A stretch of DNA of 64,000 nucleotides from Gemmatimonadota bacterium (GCA_028877215.1 JAPPFJ010000033.1:62001-126000); one strand, 5' to 3'; counted from the first letter of the stretch, positions 8,929-19,424 are shown. Program-made: numbers and translations. The notes: a model not told the origin generated them from the sequence alone.

Positions 8929-11900
8929 TTACGGGCGGTCATCCACCCGCCACCGGCTGATCTCCCCCCGGTCCGTCGCCAGTACAACCGTTCCGTCCAC
9001 CGCCACGATGCAGGTCGGCCTCCCGGTCAATCCTCCGATAAGGACAACCCCTCCGTCCCCGTCCAGGACGGCGAGCGGCCCGTCTTCGCAGCCCGCCACC
9101 ACCCTCGCGCCGCTCTCGGCCCTAACTGCCGCCATCACCGCTGGCGGAGACGGCAGTCGCCTCGACCACACCTTCTCACATCGGTGATCGAGGGCGAGAA
9201 TCAGCCCGCCCGACAGCGCAGCGAGAAGCTCCTTACATCCGTCCCCATCCAGGTCGAAAACGTCGAAGTCCCGGACGTTGTTCGCCGGAATGCGCTGCCC
9301 AGGACCCAGGTGGACGTTGTGCAGGGCGCGCCCGTCCTGAGACCAGACCGTTACCCGGTTCCAGGTCCCGTTGATTTCGCTGACCACTTCCTTTCTGCCG
9401 TCACCGTCCAGATCCTCGTAGAAGATGTGCTTCCGGCTCATACAGGCCCATCCGCCGATACTCGTATGTCCGTCCGGCACGTCGTGGAAGGCGCGCTGCT
9501 TCGGGTCCAGTTCGCGATTGTTCACGACGGCCATCGCGTGCGAGTCCGTGGGCTGCCTTGCAATCAGCAGATCGATGCTGCCTTCGGGTCCGTCGATCAG
9601 TGCAAACCGGGAACCCGGCCCCCAGAATACCGGAAGCCGTTTCACCAGGTTCCCGTTTTCATCCAGAATCTCCAGCGTGCAGGCGCTGCCCACGAATGCC
9701 TGGCTCTTGCCGTCCAGAAAGACGCCGGAATGGAGTCCATGAACACCCGCGTGTCCCGGCGCCGTCTTAAACCAGTAGGGTTTCGCGGCCCTGAACACGG
9801 CCGGGTCTTCCTCGGAGACGAAGACCCATTTCCGGTCGCCGGAATCCGGATCGAACGCGATGACCTTTTCGTCCTCGCACCCGGCCAGAAGGAGGCCGTG
9901 TTCCCCCCACCAGTGGAGGAGACGGATGGGACCGTCCGCCGGCAGGGTCCGGAGCTTTTCTCCTTCCTGCGACAGCACGTGGACATTCCGGCCTTCGGCC
10001 GCACAGATCAGAGTTTTCCCGCCGGAATCCGCCGTGACCAAGTCCACCACGCCGCCACCCACAGGGGAAGCAAAAACCGGCGATATGGACGGGACATCCG
10101 GCATTGCGGGCGATGGCGCGGCTGCGGATTGCCGTCTGGCATCCCGGCCCTGCTCCAGAAGGCCCGAGAGCCGCGCCGTCACCCTTTCAAGCGCGGCCGC
10201 ATCCGGCGCCGCGCCGGTAACTGAATGTCTCCCAGCGGGGATTCGGATCGTCTCCGGACCCAGTCCATCCCCACGGTACACCGGTACGCTTCCGCCGACG
10301 CGCACGCCGCGCGGATCGGAAACGGTCAGCCGGATTTCGGTCTCTTCATCCGCGACCAGTTCCAGCGCGCCACTGTGAAAGTCCCAGTCGACCTGAACGG
10401 GCGCGCTTGCCCGGAACAGCGAGGCGCCCAGCGCCGCCCCGGTCAGGTTGACGCCGTGCAGATGGTCTCCGGCCAGCACAACCAGATCGCCGTTCAGCCC
10501 CTCGTATTCCCCCGCGACGGCCACGGCCGGCTCCGGGAGCGCCAGTGCCGCGGCGTTTTCGGCCAACCGCGCGCACGCCGTCCCGTCTCCTGCCAATAGC
10601 GAAAACCAGCATCTCCCGCTTCCCTTCTCCACCGCCCCCCGCCACAGCATGCGGGCCTGACTGTCCGCAACGGCGGTCTCTACCGGATCCGACATGCAGA
10701 TCCGGGCGACATCCCGGATGCGCGCGGCGCCGCCATCCGGCAGTGCCGCCCACGCGCCTTTCCCCTCCCAGAGGAACTCCACCTCCAGTTCCTCGCTGTC
10801 CGCCCGGAAATCCAGACGGTCGACAAACAGCGCGTACCGGCCGACGCGCTGCGCCAGCGTCCTGCGCCAGGCGCAGAACGCCGCCCTCGGTACCTCTGCC
10901 GCGACCACGGCGGTTCCCCCGACCACGTCCCGGTACTTGAGCGCGGAATCCATCGCCACCACCGGCTCCACCATCCCCTCGGAACGCGTCAACACCTGGT
11001 TCAGGTAGCCTTCCAGCAACGTCTCGCCATCCAGCCGGAGTTCCAGGACGACAAAGGTGTGATACGCGTTTCGGGACGCGCCGTTCATCCCCTTCACCAG
11101 GATGAAATCGCCGCTTGAATCCGCTGCGCTCCGAAAACTGCCGAACAGATACGATTCCTCCAGCGGCAGTCCGCTGTGACGGTCCCCCCACAGCGGCTCG
11201 GGGATGGGATGGATGGACCACTGGTTCACAAGATCCGTGGGCAGGCGGGGCTCTATATCGTCTTCCGGCCAGAAAGACTGCCCGAGCCGGAAGATGTCCA
11301 GGTCCATCCCGGTCCGGCGCAGGTACTCGCGGTAACGGCCGTCACCCGTCAGATAGGCGGCCTTGTTGAGAAATCCGATGGACGCGGAATTCAGGGCCCA
11401 ATCGGGTTCCCGCCCCGAGGCGAGGATCTCCTGCCCGCGAAGCAGATTGGCCATCACGCCATTTTCAATGGGTTTACGGTCGCCGGTAAGCAGCATATAG
11501 CTCAGAACCGGGGCCATTCCCGTATTGTACCAGAACAGATTGTCGTGTTCCCCGTCCACCAGGGCGTGGTGATGCAGCGAAGCGAAATGCCATCTGGCGG
11601 CCTCCATGGATTGCTCCCAGAGCGCGCTGGGGTAGTGGCTGTTGAAGTAACGGCCGAGACAGTACAGCGAAATCGCGGACCACTGCCCATGCCGCGAACC
11701 CACGCTGTGCGGCGGGTCTCCGAATCCACTCGTGCCGCTACGCACGTTTTCAACGACCCGCCGCCTGGCGCCCTGGTCCTGCGCGTGGCCGAACTGTGCG
11801 GCGAACGCGTTGGTCACACGCAGGCGTTCATCGTCGGTAAACACGGGGCTTTCTTCAATCAGATCCCAGTACAGGATCATCATATGCGCGTTGTAGTGGT

Positions 11901-12645
11901 AGGGTCCGCTCAGCGGCTCGTCCTTGTTTTCGATCCGCTCTCCGTCGATTTCCGTGATCTCCGCCATCGCACGGTCGTCCGGGAAGGCCAGCCGGATGGC
12001 TTCGCGGGCGTGAAAGGCGTCTCCGGTCATGTAGTACATCGCCATTCGCTTGCTGATGCTGTTCCACCCGAAATACCCCACCGAACCGTACCCGGCGGAC
12101 GCCTCCCAGGTCTCGAATTCCCGGATGTCCTCCGGAACCTGGATTCCCCGCCCCAGCTCGATCTCCATCAGACGGCCCAGTGAGAGCCCGCGCTCCGCGG
12201 CATTCGCGTCCAATACCTTGCCCGCAAGCACGTCGGCAGCCGCTTCCACGCCCTCCGCATCGCTGCCGCCCACAAAGATCACATTGTGCCCGTTGCCGAA
12301 CGGATTGTGAAGCGACCGGACCTCGTACCCGCCCGGCCCCGGATAGCGCAGGTCCAACAGCGTGTAGTACTGGTTATAGAGCGATTCTATCGTTCGGTTG
12401 TCGGACCGGTTGCCCAGCACGATCAGATGCCCGGAGATGGGCACGGCTCCGGCCGCGGACAGGTCATCGTCAACGGGTACGAGCACGCCGGTCTTCGCCT
12501 GAATCGCCACCTGAACGCGATTCGCGGCCCCGGCGTAGCGTCCGTCTTCCGGAACCACGATCGTTGCGTTCGGCCGGCCGTTCCGGACCAGTTCAGTATC
12601 CAGATTCAGGTCCTTCAGTTCCGTGTACACCGGTGGAATACGCAT
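8929..12645 (-). CDS. Heparinase-like/propeller protein, divergent paralogue
   Basis: The 1238-residue protein has the same architecture as its downstream neighbour: an alpha/beta N-domain (ATIVVPEDGRYAGAANRVQV, LIVLGNRSDNRTIESLYNQY), a helical barrel, a beta-sandwich, and a propeller from ~900 with DLDGDGRKEVVSEINGTWNR and DLDGDGCKELLAALSGG. Sequence similarity to the neighbour is much lower than between 5308 and 33492. Where paralogues have the NHGHDDGN-type His motif, this protein reads NGASRNAYHTFVVLELRLDG (about residue 520). The canonical catalytic histidines are therefore not obvious. There is no signal peptide. The ATG at 12645 has GGGAGTGAT upstream. It may be an inactive partner or act on a different glycan. 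Confidence 0.8.
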   Translation of the reverse strand: MRIPPVYTELKDLNLDTELVRNGRPNATIVVPEDGRYAGAANRVQVAIQAKTGVLVPVDDDLSAAGAVPISGHLIVLGNRSDNRTIESLYNQYYTLLDLRYPGPGGYEVRSLHNPFGNGHNVIFVGGSDAEGVEAAADVLAGKVLDANAAERGLSLGRLMEIELGRGIQVPEDIREFETWEASAGYGSVGYFGWNSISKRMAMYYMTGDAFHAREAIRLAFPDDRAMAEITEIDGERIENKDEPLSGPYHYNAHMMILYWDLIEESPVFTDDERLRVTNAFAAQFGHAQDQGARRRVVENVRSGTSGFGDPPHSVGSRHGQWSAISLYCLGRYFNSHYPSALWEQSMEAARWHFASLHHHALVDGEHDNLFWYNTGMAPVLSYMLLTGDRKPIENGVMANLLRGQEILASGREPDWALNSASIGFLNKAAYLTGDGRYREYLRRTGMDLDIFRLGQSFWPEDDIEPRLPTDLVNQWSIHPIPEPLWGDRHSGLPLEESYLFGSFRSAADSSGDFILVKGMNGASRNAYHTFVVLELRLDGETLLEGYLNQVLTRSEGMVEPVVAMDSALKYRDVVGGTAVVAAEVPRAAFCAWRRTLAQRVGRYALFVDRLDFRADSEELEVEFLWEGKGAWAALPDGGAARIRDVARICMSDPVETAVADSQARMLWRGAVEKGSGRCWFSLLAGDGTACARLAENAAALALPEPAVAVAGEYEGLNGDLVVLAGDHLHGVNLTGAALGASLFRASAPVQVDWDFHSGALELVADEETEIRLTVSDPRGVRVGGSVPVYRGDGLGPETIRIPAGRHSVTGAAPDAAALERVTARLSGLLEQGRDARRQSAAAPSPAMPDVPSISPVFASPVGGGVVDLVTADSGGKTLICAAEGRNVHVLSQEGEKLRTLPADGPIRLLHWWGEHGLLLAGCEDEKVIAFDPDSGDRKWVFVSEEDPAVFRAAKPYWFKTAPGHAGVHGLHSGVFLDGKSQAFVGSACTLEILDENGNLVKRLPVFWGPGSRFALIDGPEGSIDLLIARQPTDSHAMAVVNNRELDPKQRAFHDVPDGHTSIGGWACMSRKHIFYEDLDGDGRKEVVSEINGTWNRVTVWSQDGRALHNVHLGPGQRIPANNVRDFDVFDLDGDGCKELLAALSGGLILALDHRCEKVWSRRLPSPPAVMAAVRAESGARVVAGCEDGPLAVLDGDGGVVLIGGLTGRPTCIVAVDGTVVLATDRGEISRWRVDDRP

Positions 12646-12697
12646 CGGATCACTCCCTTCGTTACTTGTGTTCGACTTCTGACGCCCGGTTCCCGGT

Positions 12698-14665
12698 TCA
12701 ATACGCGTGTACGCCGTGACCCTGACCCGGGAAAAAGATCACGTCCAGCACGTAACCCAGGGGAACGGCCAACGCGTATCCGACGATGGTCCCGATAAAG
12801 AACGGGACGGTCCGCCGGTAGAGCAGCATGCCGCCGGTCTTGATCACGACAAACTTGCAGACCCATGCGGCAAAGATGCTGAAGGCCGCGTGCCTCGTCA
12901 TGCCGGTATAGCCAACCGCCAGCCCGGCCGGGTGCACCGGCCACCAGTTGAACCGGTATCGCAGGAACGCCAGCAGGGCCATCCCCGCGGCGCCGGCCGC
13001 AAAGAGGATGAACGACGCCGCGTGAACGGGGTCCGGGCTGCGCATGTGGCTCACGTATCCGTTCACGCTCGGCACGGTTCTCCGGAAGAGCGCGATACTG
13101 CCGAAATTGTACGCCCCGCCGGAATATCCCCAATAGAGCGTCAGGGCAACGGAAGTCGCGATGCTCGTCAGCAGGCCCAGCAGCACGACCCACCCCAGCC
13201 GCTTGCGGTGGCGCTCAACCCGTTCGGCCAGCTTTGCAATCTGCGCGAAGGCCGGCATGAACAATCCCATGTGGTCGTTTGCGAACACATTGGTAAACGC
13301 CATGGCAGTGAGCCCTTGCGCCGGAATGGATGCCGCGCCCGCGGTACCCAGAATCAACCCCTGGGCGCTCTGCGGCAAGTTGACATAGAGCAGACCGGTC
13401 TGCGCCACGATCCGCGCGAGACCCAGGTAACTGACGAACAGCAGCACGGTCAGCGCCGTGGCCAGAAGAAGCCCCATACCGGCCATCCGCAGCCAGCAGA
13501 TGACAAAAGCCACCCCCAGAACCAGGCCCCACACCGCCCATCGGTACCTCATCAGCTCCCCGGCGTCCTCCGCGCCGTCCGTTCGACCCAGCGCCCTGCG
13601 AACCACGCGCCTGAGGTGTCCCCGGGCCGTCCACAGCGCCAGGCCCACGTAGCACATCATCGCCCCGCCGCCCTGCCACGACACGTCTCCGCCGGAGAAT
13701 CCCGCGACGCCCAGTCCAATCCGGGCGAACGCCGCGATCTCCATAATGTAGAACAGATGAAACAGCCAGATGCTCAGCAGCAGGTCCAGCCCCGTCATGT
13801 ACGCGAACCCGATGGTATAGAAATTCAGGCTCACGTGGACCATCGAGTACTGCGTAAAGTACACCCACAACTGCTGGTGAAACAAACGGATCATCGGGAA
13901 TCCGTGTACGAAGGCGGGTACCAGGTTCCAGACCTTGATCGCCAGTGCGACCGACAATCCCGCGATGAACAGCCGGTTCCGCAACAGCCCCGCCCATTCG
14001 CCTCTGCCTGCGGCCCCCTCCGCCATGTCAGCGGCCACCGACGGAATGGGATAGGCCAGCCGTTCGTGCCCCGACCACTGCCGGTGAAGCAGTGCAACCG
14101 AACAGAACGAAACCAGCGCCATCCCGCCCAGCAGCGCCGTCCACCAGAAGAGGGGAACAGCCCATTCCCCCCAGGGAATCCCGTCACCGGGGGGAAGCCC
14201 CTCGAAGAGCCATCTCATGGCTCCCTGCGCGTTGGACGGCACCATCCATCCGGGCACGTGGGGCAGGAGGTACTCTCCCCATTGATTCTCCGGCGTGGCG
14301 AGATAATGCGGGATGGCCAGCATGCCGATCCAGGTCGTGGACAGACCGAACGTCGGCACCATACCCCCCGCCAAGCCCGCGCACAGCGCCACCAGGAGTT
14401 CAGGGCCGGACATCGCCAATCTGGGAGCGAACCGCCGAAGGACGGGAGTCGCCAGGACGAGGATCAGGAACGGAACGAACACGCCCATGGGGAAATGGGT
14501 CCGGTTCAGCCATGATCCCCGGATGATATAGAGCGAGTGCAGGCTCCAGAAATTGTGCAAGGCGGCAATTCCCAGGCCTACGCTCAGGGCGCGCGCCGAA
14601 ACCCCGCGTATCGCCAACCTGGTTCCGACTGCGTCCGCTTCGCGTTGCCCGGCAGGACTCGCCAT
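12698..14665 (-). CDS. Polytopic membrane protein, DUF6784/DUF6785-like (copy 1)
   Basis: The 655-residue protein has about 12-14 hydrophobic segments. It resembles the large multi-spanning proteins annotated DUF6785/DUF6784 in Planctomycetes and candidate phyla. No transport substrate is proven for that family, although its size and topology suggest a carrier of the oligopeptide-transporter type. Motifs shared with its paralogue at 19425-21389 are LATPENQWG, IPWGEWAVPLFWW, RYRFNWWPVHPAG and a glycine/histidine C-terminus (FPGQGHGVH). GAGGAAT lies nine bases before the ATG at 14665. It is 25 bases downstream of the M28/FtsX fusion and 52 bases upstream of a heparinase-like gene, so uptake of glycan breakdown products is a reasonable inference. 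Confidence 0.8.
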   Translation of the reverse strand: MASPAGQREADAVGTRLAIRGVSARALSVGLGIAALHNFWSLHSLYIIRGSWLNRTHFPMGVFVPFLILVLATPVLRRFAPRLAMSGPELLVALCAGLAGGMVPTFGLSTTWIGMLAIPHYLATPENQWGEYLLPHVPGWMVPSNAQGAMRWLFEGLPPGDGIPWGEWAVPLFWWTALLGGMALVSFCSVALLHRQWSGHERLAYPIPSVAADMAEGAAGRGEWAGLLRNRLFIAGLSVALAIKVWNLVPAFVHGFPMIRLFHQQLWVYFTQYSMVHVSLNFYTIGFAYMTGLDLLLSIWLFHLFYIMEIAAFARIGLGVAGFSGGDVSWQGGGAMMCYVGLALWTARGHLRRVVRRALGRTDGAEDAGELMRYRWAVWGLVLGVAFVICWLRMAGMGLLLATALTVLLFVSYLGLARIVAQTGLLYVNLPQSAQGLILGTAGAASIPAQGLTAMAFTNVFANDHMGLFMPAFAQIAKLAERVERHRKRLGWVVLLGLLTSIATSVALTLYWGYSGGAYNFGSIALFRRTVPSVNGYVSHMRSPDPVHAASFILFAAGAAGMALLAFLRYRFNWWPVHPAGLAVGYTGMTRHAAFSIFAAWVCKFVVIKTGGMLLYRRTVPFFIGTIVGYALAVPLGYVLDVIFFPGQGHGVHAY

Positions 14666-14690
14666 ACAACATATTCCTCAGCTGGTGCGT

Positions 14691-17600
14691 TCAGGACGCG
14701 ACTTCCCGGACAGGCGGCGTCTCCAGTTCCGCCTCGCCCTGCCGCGCATAGTCCGTCTTGGTATCCGGAGGCATTGTCTTCCATACCAGGAAGAGCTTGC
14801 GGAGGTCGTTCAGGAAACCCCTGTTCACGCGTTGCCACGAGTTCACATCTCCGCTCAGGCGATGGATACGGACCTCGATGCGGTATATATCGTGTTCTCC
14901 CGTGGGAATCGCAACCATCTGAACGTCCTGGCTGATGCCCAGATCGTATGGCGCCAGCCACATCCGCAGCGCGATCCTGTACCCCGTGCCGGCAGGAAGC
15001 GGATTGGACCCGAAACGCACGTCCCGCGAAACGAAGCGGCCCAGGGAACCCTCGCCGAACGACTCGAAACTCCGAAAGAGATAGGTGTACATCCCCAGGG
15101 CTTCCGATCCCGCCAGGGTAAACGGAAAGTCGAAAGTCCAGTCGTCCCCATCCGGATTCGGAAACTGCCACCGCCGCGTCACGTCCGGTACGGACATCTG
15201 TTCGGCCTTCCTGGCCGGATAGAGGGTCGACAGGAACACCGCCAGCATCACCAGCAGCGTTGAAGAAACGGCCGACAGGGAAGAGTAGTTCAACGACAGC
15301 CCGCCCAGCGCTCCCTGCTCGTACAGGACCAGCGCCAGCGCCTGGCCGATCAGATAGCCGAAAGCCGCTCCCAGCGTGGCGAACACGGCCGCTTCGGCCA
15401 GAAAGAGCGCGGATATGTGGCTTGGCGCCAGGCCGACTGCCGAGTAGACGCCGATTTCGCGGAATCTCTCATATACGGCGCCCATCATCGTATTCAGAAC
15501 GATGAGCGAGGCGATCACCAGCGGGATGAAGAGATTCGCGATACCGGAGAGGGAGGTGGTGCCAATGGAGCTGTATACGGTCACCTCGTCGTCGATCCCG
15601 ACGAACATCGTCAGCGCAACCCTCGACATGAAGTCTTCAATCTGCCGGCGGACGTCCTGGCTGGGATTGCCCTGGGCGTCTTTGAAATCGGTGATCGCGA
15701 TCGACCGGAGGGTGCCCCCTATTTCGATGACGAACTCGTACGGGAGCAGCGCCGTATTGCTTGTGTCCAGGTGAATGAACGCCTCGATCGGCTCAGCTCC
15801 CATCAGCCTCGGGTCCTGGCTCAGGTTGCGCCAGTCGCTCGTTCCGGCGGTCTCCATCGTCGTGTCGATGGGCGTCGGGCGTTCGTCATCCATATCCGCG
15901 AGCCTGTCCACGGCCCGGGAGTCCAGAATGCCGACGACGGCCAGCTCCACCCCCAACATACGCACCCGCGCCCTGCCGGCTTCCACGTCCGCGCCGGTGA
16001 TCCCAACGAGGTCCGCCAACTCGCCCGGCAGGATGACCGCGTGCCGTTCCCCCTCACGGAACCAGCGGCCGGCCGTCAGCAGCCGGTCCATCCCCAGCAC
16101 GTGCGGTTCCACCGGCGTCACGCCCAGCAACCCGTTCGCGAAACTCCGCCGTCCGCTTTCGGGTTCCTCAAAGTCGATATACGCCCGCTCGCCTCTCTTT
16201 TCTGAAATGTAAAACGCCCGGGGCGCAACCCGGGCGAAACCGCCGAAATGACTCTGGATGTACGTGAGCGCGGAGGGCTGCATTCCCCTCCAGTTCCGGT
16301 CTCTCACCAGCGCACCCTGGTATGGCGGACGGTTGTCCCTGGGCAACTTGTAGAAGCGCAGGTACGTCTGGACCGACGTAAACGAGAGCACCGTGAAGGT
16401 CAGCAAGGTCAGCGTGACCGCCGTGAGCCCGCTGCGCAGGGGGCGTTTTCGCAAATTCGATACGCCTAGCGTAAACGCCACGATCATCGCCGAGATCCGT
16501 CCCACGTCCTCCTCGTACACACCCGTTGCGGACTGCTTCATTCGTCTTACCTGTTCCGCGAACCTGGACACCACGATCACCATTGCCACCCCGCCCAGAC
16601 ACAGGATCACAAACGCGAGAAAGATGATGTACGGAGAACTGGACAGTTGAAACGCGGGATGCACCCACCGCAGGGCCAGGAACATGGCAATGAGAATCGC
16701 GGCGAATCCGACAATACGCCTCTGAACGTCGGGAAACCCGAAAAACAGCCGCTCGCAGAAGAACGAGAACGGCAGCAGCAGGACGAAATAGAAGATGACG
16801 CCCCGGACCGTGTCGTTGGCCGTCTCCTTCACCTCGGGGTAGCCGCGCGCCTCGAGCCCCCAGCCCTCCCTGGCCGATGCAATGAACCGGTCGTAACGCA
16901 GGTTTTTCAAGTGGCCTTCGGCTTCGAGCAGAGACGCGCGCGCGCGGTCGTGAAGCCGGGAAAGCCTCTGGTTTTCCACGCCGTACCGAGCCAGTTGCTT
17001 CATCCTGACGTCATCCACGATCCACATATCCCGTGCCGCGCGGTAGGAAGGCAGGGTAATCGCATTCCCGTCCGGTACGTACCCGGCTCCCATGGACCGG
17101 ATTACCGTCTCCGCGTTTACCTGCCGCGGCGCAACGGGATCGGACAACAGGTCTTCAGGAGCGTTGATGAGCAGGTACTTGATTCCGAAGAGCCCGCTGC
17201 TCATCAGGATCTTGATCCGTTCACCGGGCGGCGCGAATGCCACGGACGCCTGGGTGACCTTTCCCTCCTTCCGTCCCTGGTTGGCTACGTAACGAAATCC
17301 GTATTCTATCGGCTCGCTGTTGTCCCTTCCCAGCACCTTCATATGGTCGAGTACGGACAGATAGCTGGAATCCACAATCTCGAACAGGCTGAGCGACCGG
17401 CATCTGAACAGCACGCCCATCATCTCGTTGTCCCACCATCCGTATCCCTGAACCAGGGGGTACTTCCCGTTTTTTCCATCAGAACCGGCGCCGTCTATAC
17501 CCATGTCCGGCGCCGAGACAATCCGTCCCTCGGCGTCGAGCTCGTAAGCCAGAACCTGATTCGAAAAGCGGTTTCTGACAATGTCGAATTCAAACCGGCC

Positions 17601-19403
17601 GGTCTGTGCGACCACTTCCCTTGAACCGTACAACGCACCCCTTGACGCCGGCCCTTCGTAAATCGGGCCTTTGGTTGTCTGTGTGACCATCAGCGTCCTT
17701 ACGCCGGCCAGGCTACCCGGGCCCGGCTGCTTGTACGTAACCAGCGACCCCGGAACCGGCACCCTGGGAATCGCGAAGTCCACATCCCGATCGAACCAGA
17801 GAATCCGCCCGGACAGGCGGTGGCCGCGGTCCATCAGCCGAAGCTGGGTCTCGCGGAAAAAGCCCGGGTCGCTCCCCGCCCTGATCATCATTGCAGCCAC
17901 CGACCGCACCTGGTCGGTCAGGCGGCCGAAGGCCATGACCTCGGGTACATCCAGCGGCGTGTCGGTCCGGACGCGACCGTCGTACAGGGTCACCAGGGTC
18001 ATCGCCTCCTGACCGACGAATACGGCTGCCTCGCTCTCCAGGGCCAGCGGGACCGGCATATATGACGTCCAGGGCCGCTTGGCAGGGGCCACCACGTCCA
18101 CGTAGCGCTCTTCATCCGGAAAGAGCGCGCTGGTGTACTCGCGAAACCGGTGCGAATAGGGCGTCAGCAGGTTCTTCAGGTACTCGTCCGTCCCCTTGCG
18201 GGCGTTGTAGAAGGTCCCCATTGCAAATCCGCCAACCTGCCTGCTGCGGCTGGACAGGTCCAGCCCGACGAACAGGCTGAAATCGATTCGCTCGCCCTCG
18301 GGGATCCGGTCCCGGAAGTAATCGCTTCGGCGGGAATGTCTGAATAGGAAATCGTTGATTCCCGTCAGCCCCTCGAAGTGCGCCGACGTCGCAAGAAAGA
18401 GAAAGGAGTGTCTGGAACCGTGACGTTGCAGCGAACGGATCACCTCGAGCAGGGCGGCGGCTCCCGATGCGCTCTCGGCGCCGGGTGCGAGCGCGGGCAC
18501 CACGGACATGGCGTCATAGTAGGCGCCTACCACAATCAGCCGGTCTTTCCACCTGGCGCCCGTTCCTCCGGGTATGCGATCCTCCGAACCCGGCAGATAC
18601 CCCAGTACATTGGCCGACTGCACCGTCTTCCAGTCCATCCGGGCCGTGAGACGCACCCTGACGTCCCCGCGCTCAACTTCATTCAGAAGGCGATGCGCAT
18701 CCTCCCGGTTCACCCAGAACCGGGGCACGTTCACGGGCACCTCCAGAAACTTGTCCTCCGCCTCCCCGCGGGTCACGTTCCCGTCGTCGAAGAACAGAAT
18801 GGCCTTCGCGCCGAGGGTCATCGCGTTCAGGTAATTCTGTCCGCAGCCGAAATCCATCAACACGACGCTTCCGTCCACGACCGACCCGTTGAAATCCTTA
18901 AATTCACCGCGCCGTCCGTAGATCAGATGCCCCTCGACGCCTCCGGCCGGGAGCGTCGGCGTCCGGACGTCGTTCGGCCAGAGGCCATAGATGGGTATCT
19001 CCTCCCCGGTGGCAGTCACCTTCAGTACGCCGCCCCGGTCCACCGGCACGGTCACATCGAAAGTCTCGGTGGTGACCCGCTCCAGGCCCAGCGCCTCGAA
19101 CTGCGATCTGATGTAGTCCCGCGCCTGCCGTTCGCCGCCGTATCCCACCACGCGCGACGGCAACCGGGTCAGGGCCGCCACGTGGGAGCGCACGTCGTCT
19201 TCAGCGATCGCATCCACAATTCGCCGTACCGCCCGATCCGCGGCCGACAGGTCCCTCCGGACCTGCTCCGGTGGCGGCGACTGCCGGATATCAAGCGCAT
19301 CCCTGATCACGTCGGACACATTCTCGGGGTCGAATACCACCACGAGTGCGAGGACGCCAAGCGTCAACAGAATGAGCAGTGCCCTTTTGATTCCGTCGAT
19401 CAT
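14691..19403 (-). CDS. Giant fusion: degenerate M28 peptidase-like ectodomain plus FtsX/MacB permease
   Basis: The protein has 1570 residues. A signal anchor occupies residues 8-25. Residues ~55-450 form a PA domain inserted in an M28-type fold (VVGAYYDAMSV, LAPGAESASGAAALLEVIRS, SAHFEGLTG). The usual metal ligands GAHYD, PGADD and EE have become GAYYD, PGAES and HF. Three membrane segments follow at ~870-990. Then comes a complete FtsX-type permease: VSNLRKRPLRSGLTAVTLTL, a periplasmic MacB-like domain, and NLFIPLVIASLIVLNTMMGA with two further helices to ~1450. A soluble tail ends the protein. No ABC ATPase gene is in the window. It sits between two paralogous membrane proteins, with 21- and 25-base gaps. 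It is probably a non-catalytic binding or scaffolding protein of the envelope. Confidence 0.85.
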   Translation of the reverse strand: MIDGIKRALLILLTLGVLALVVVFDPENVSDVIRDALDIRQSPPPEQVRRDLSAADRAVRRIVDAIAEDDVRSHVAALTRLPSRVVGYGGERQARDYIRSQFEALGLERVTTETFDVTVPVDRGGVLKVTATGEEIPIYGLWPNDVRTPTLPAGGVEGHLIYGRRGEFKDFNGSVVDGSVVLMDFGCGQNYLNAMTLGAKAILFFDDGNVTRGEAEDKFLEVPVNVPRFWVNREDAHRLLNEVERGDVRVRLTARMDWKTVQSANVLGYLPGSEDRIPGGTGARWKDRLIVVGAYYDAMSVVPALAPGAESASGAAALLEVIRSLQRHGSRHSFLFLATSAHFEGLTGINDFLFRHSRRSDYFRDRIPEGERIDFSLFVGLDLSSRSRQVGGFAMGTFYNARKGTDEYLKNLLTPYSHRFREYTSALFPDEERYVDVVAPAKRPWTSYMPVPLALESEAAVFVGQEAMTLVTLYDGRVRTDTPLDVPEVMAFGRLTDQVRSVAAMMIRAGSDPGFFRETQLRLMDRGHRLSGRILWFDRDVDFAIPRVPVPGSLVTYKQPGPGSLAGVRTLMVTQTTKGPIYEGPASRGALYGSREVVAQTGRFEFDIVRNRFSNQVLAYELDAEGRIVSAPDMGIDGAGSDGKNGKYPLVQGYGWWDNEMMGVLFRCRSLSLFEIVDSSYLSVLDHMKVLGRDNSEPIEYGFRYVANQGRKEGKVTQASVAFAPPGERIKILMSSGLFGIKYLLINAPEDLLSDPVAPRQVNAETVIRSMGAGYVPDGNAITLPSYRAARDMWIVDDVRMKQLARYGVENQRLSRLHDRARASLLEAEGHLKNLRYDRFIASAREGWGLEARGYPEVKETANDTVRGVIFYFVLLLPFSFFCERLFFGFPDVQRRIVGFAAILIAMFLALRWVHPAFQLSSSPYIIFLAFVILCLGGVAMVIVVSRFAEQVRRMKQSATGVYEEDVGRISAMIVAFTLGVSNLRKRPLRSGLTAVTLTLLTFTVLSFTSVQTYLRFYKLPRDNRPPYQGALVRDRNWRGMQPSALTYIQSHFGGFARVAPRAFYISEKRGERAYIDFEEPESGRRSFANGLLGVTPVEPHVLGMDRLLTAGRWFREGERHAVILPGELADLVGITGADVEAGRARVRMLGVELAVVGILDSRAVDRLADMDDERPTPIDTTMETAGTSDWRNLSQDPRLMGAEPIEAFIHLDTSNTALLPYEFVIEIGGTLRSIAITDFKDAQGNPSQDVRRQIEDFMSRVALTMFVGIDDEVTVYSSIGTTSLSGIANLFIPLVIASLIVLNTMMGAVYERFREIGVYSAVGLAPSHISALFLAEAAVFATLGAAFGYLIGQALALVLYEQGALGGLSLNYSSLSAVSSTLLVMLAVFLSTLYPARKAEQMSVPDVTRRWQFPNPDGDDWTFDFPFTLAGSEALGMYTYLFRSFESFGEGSLGRFVSRDVRFGSNPLPAGTGYRIALRMWLAPYDLGISQDVQMVAIPTGEHDIYRIEVRIHRLSGDVNSWQRVNRGFLNDLRKLFLVWKTMPPDTKTDYARQGEAELETPPVREVAS

Positions 19404-19424
19404 CGTTCACCCTGACACTTCAGT

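Noticed and set aside
8548-10224. A 558-codon + strand open frame spanning parts of two heparinase-like genes
   Set aside because: It crosses the boundary of two genes on the other strand and shows only mirror composition.
12707-14515. A 602-codon + strand open frame opposite a membrane protein
   Set aside because: Arg/Gln/His-rich mirror of a hydrophobic coding strand; no family resemblance. The same applies to 19440-21350.
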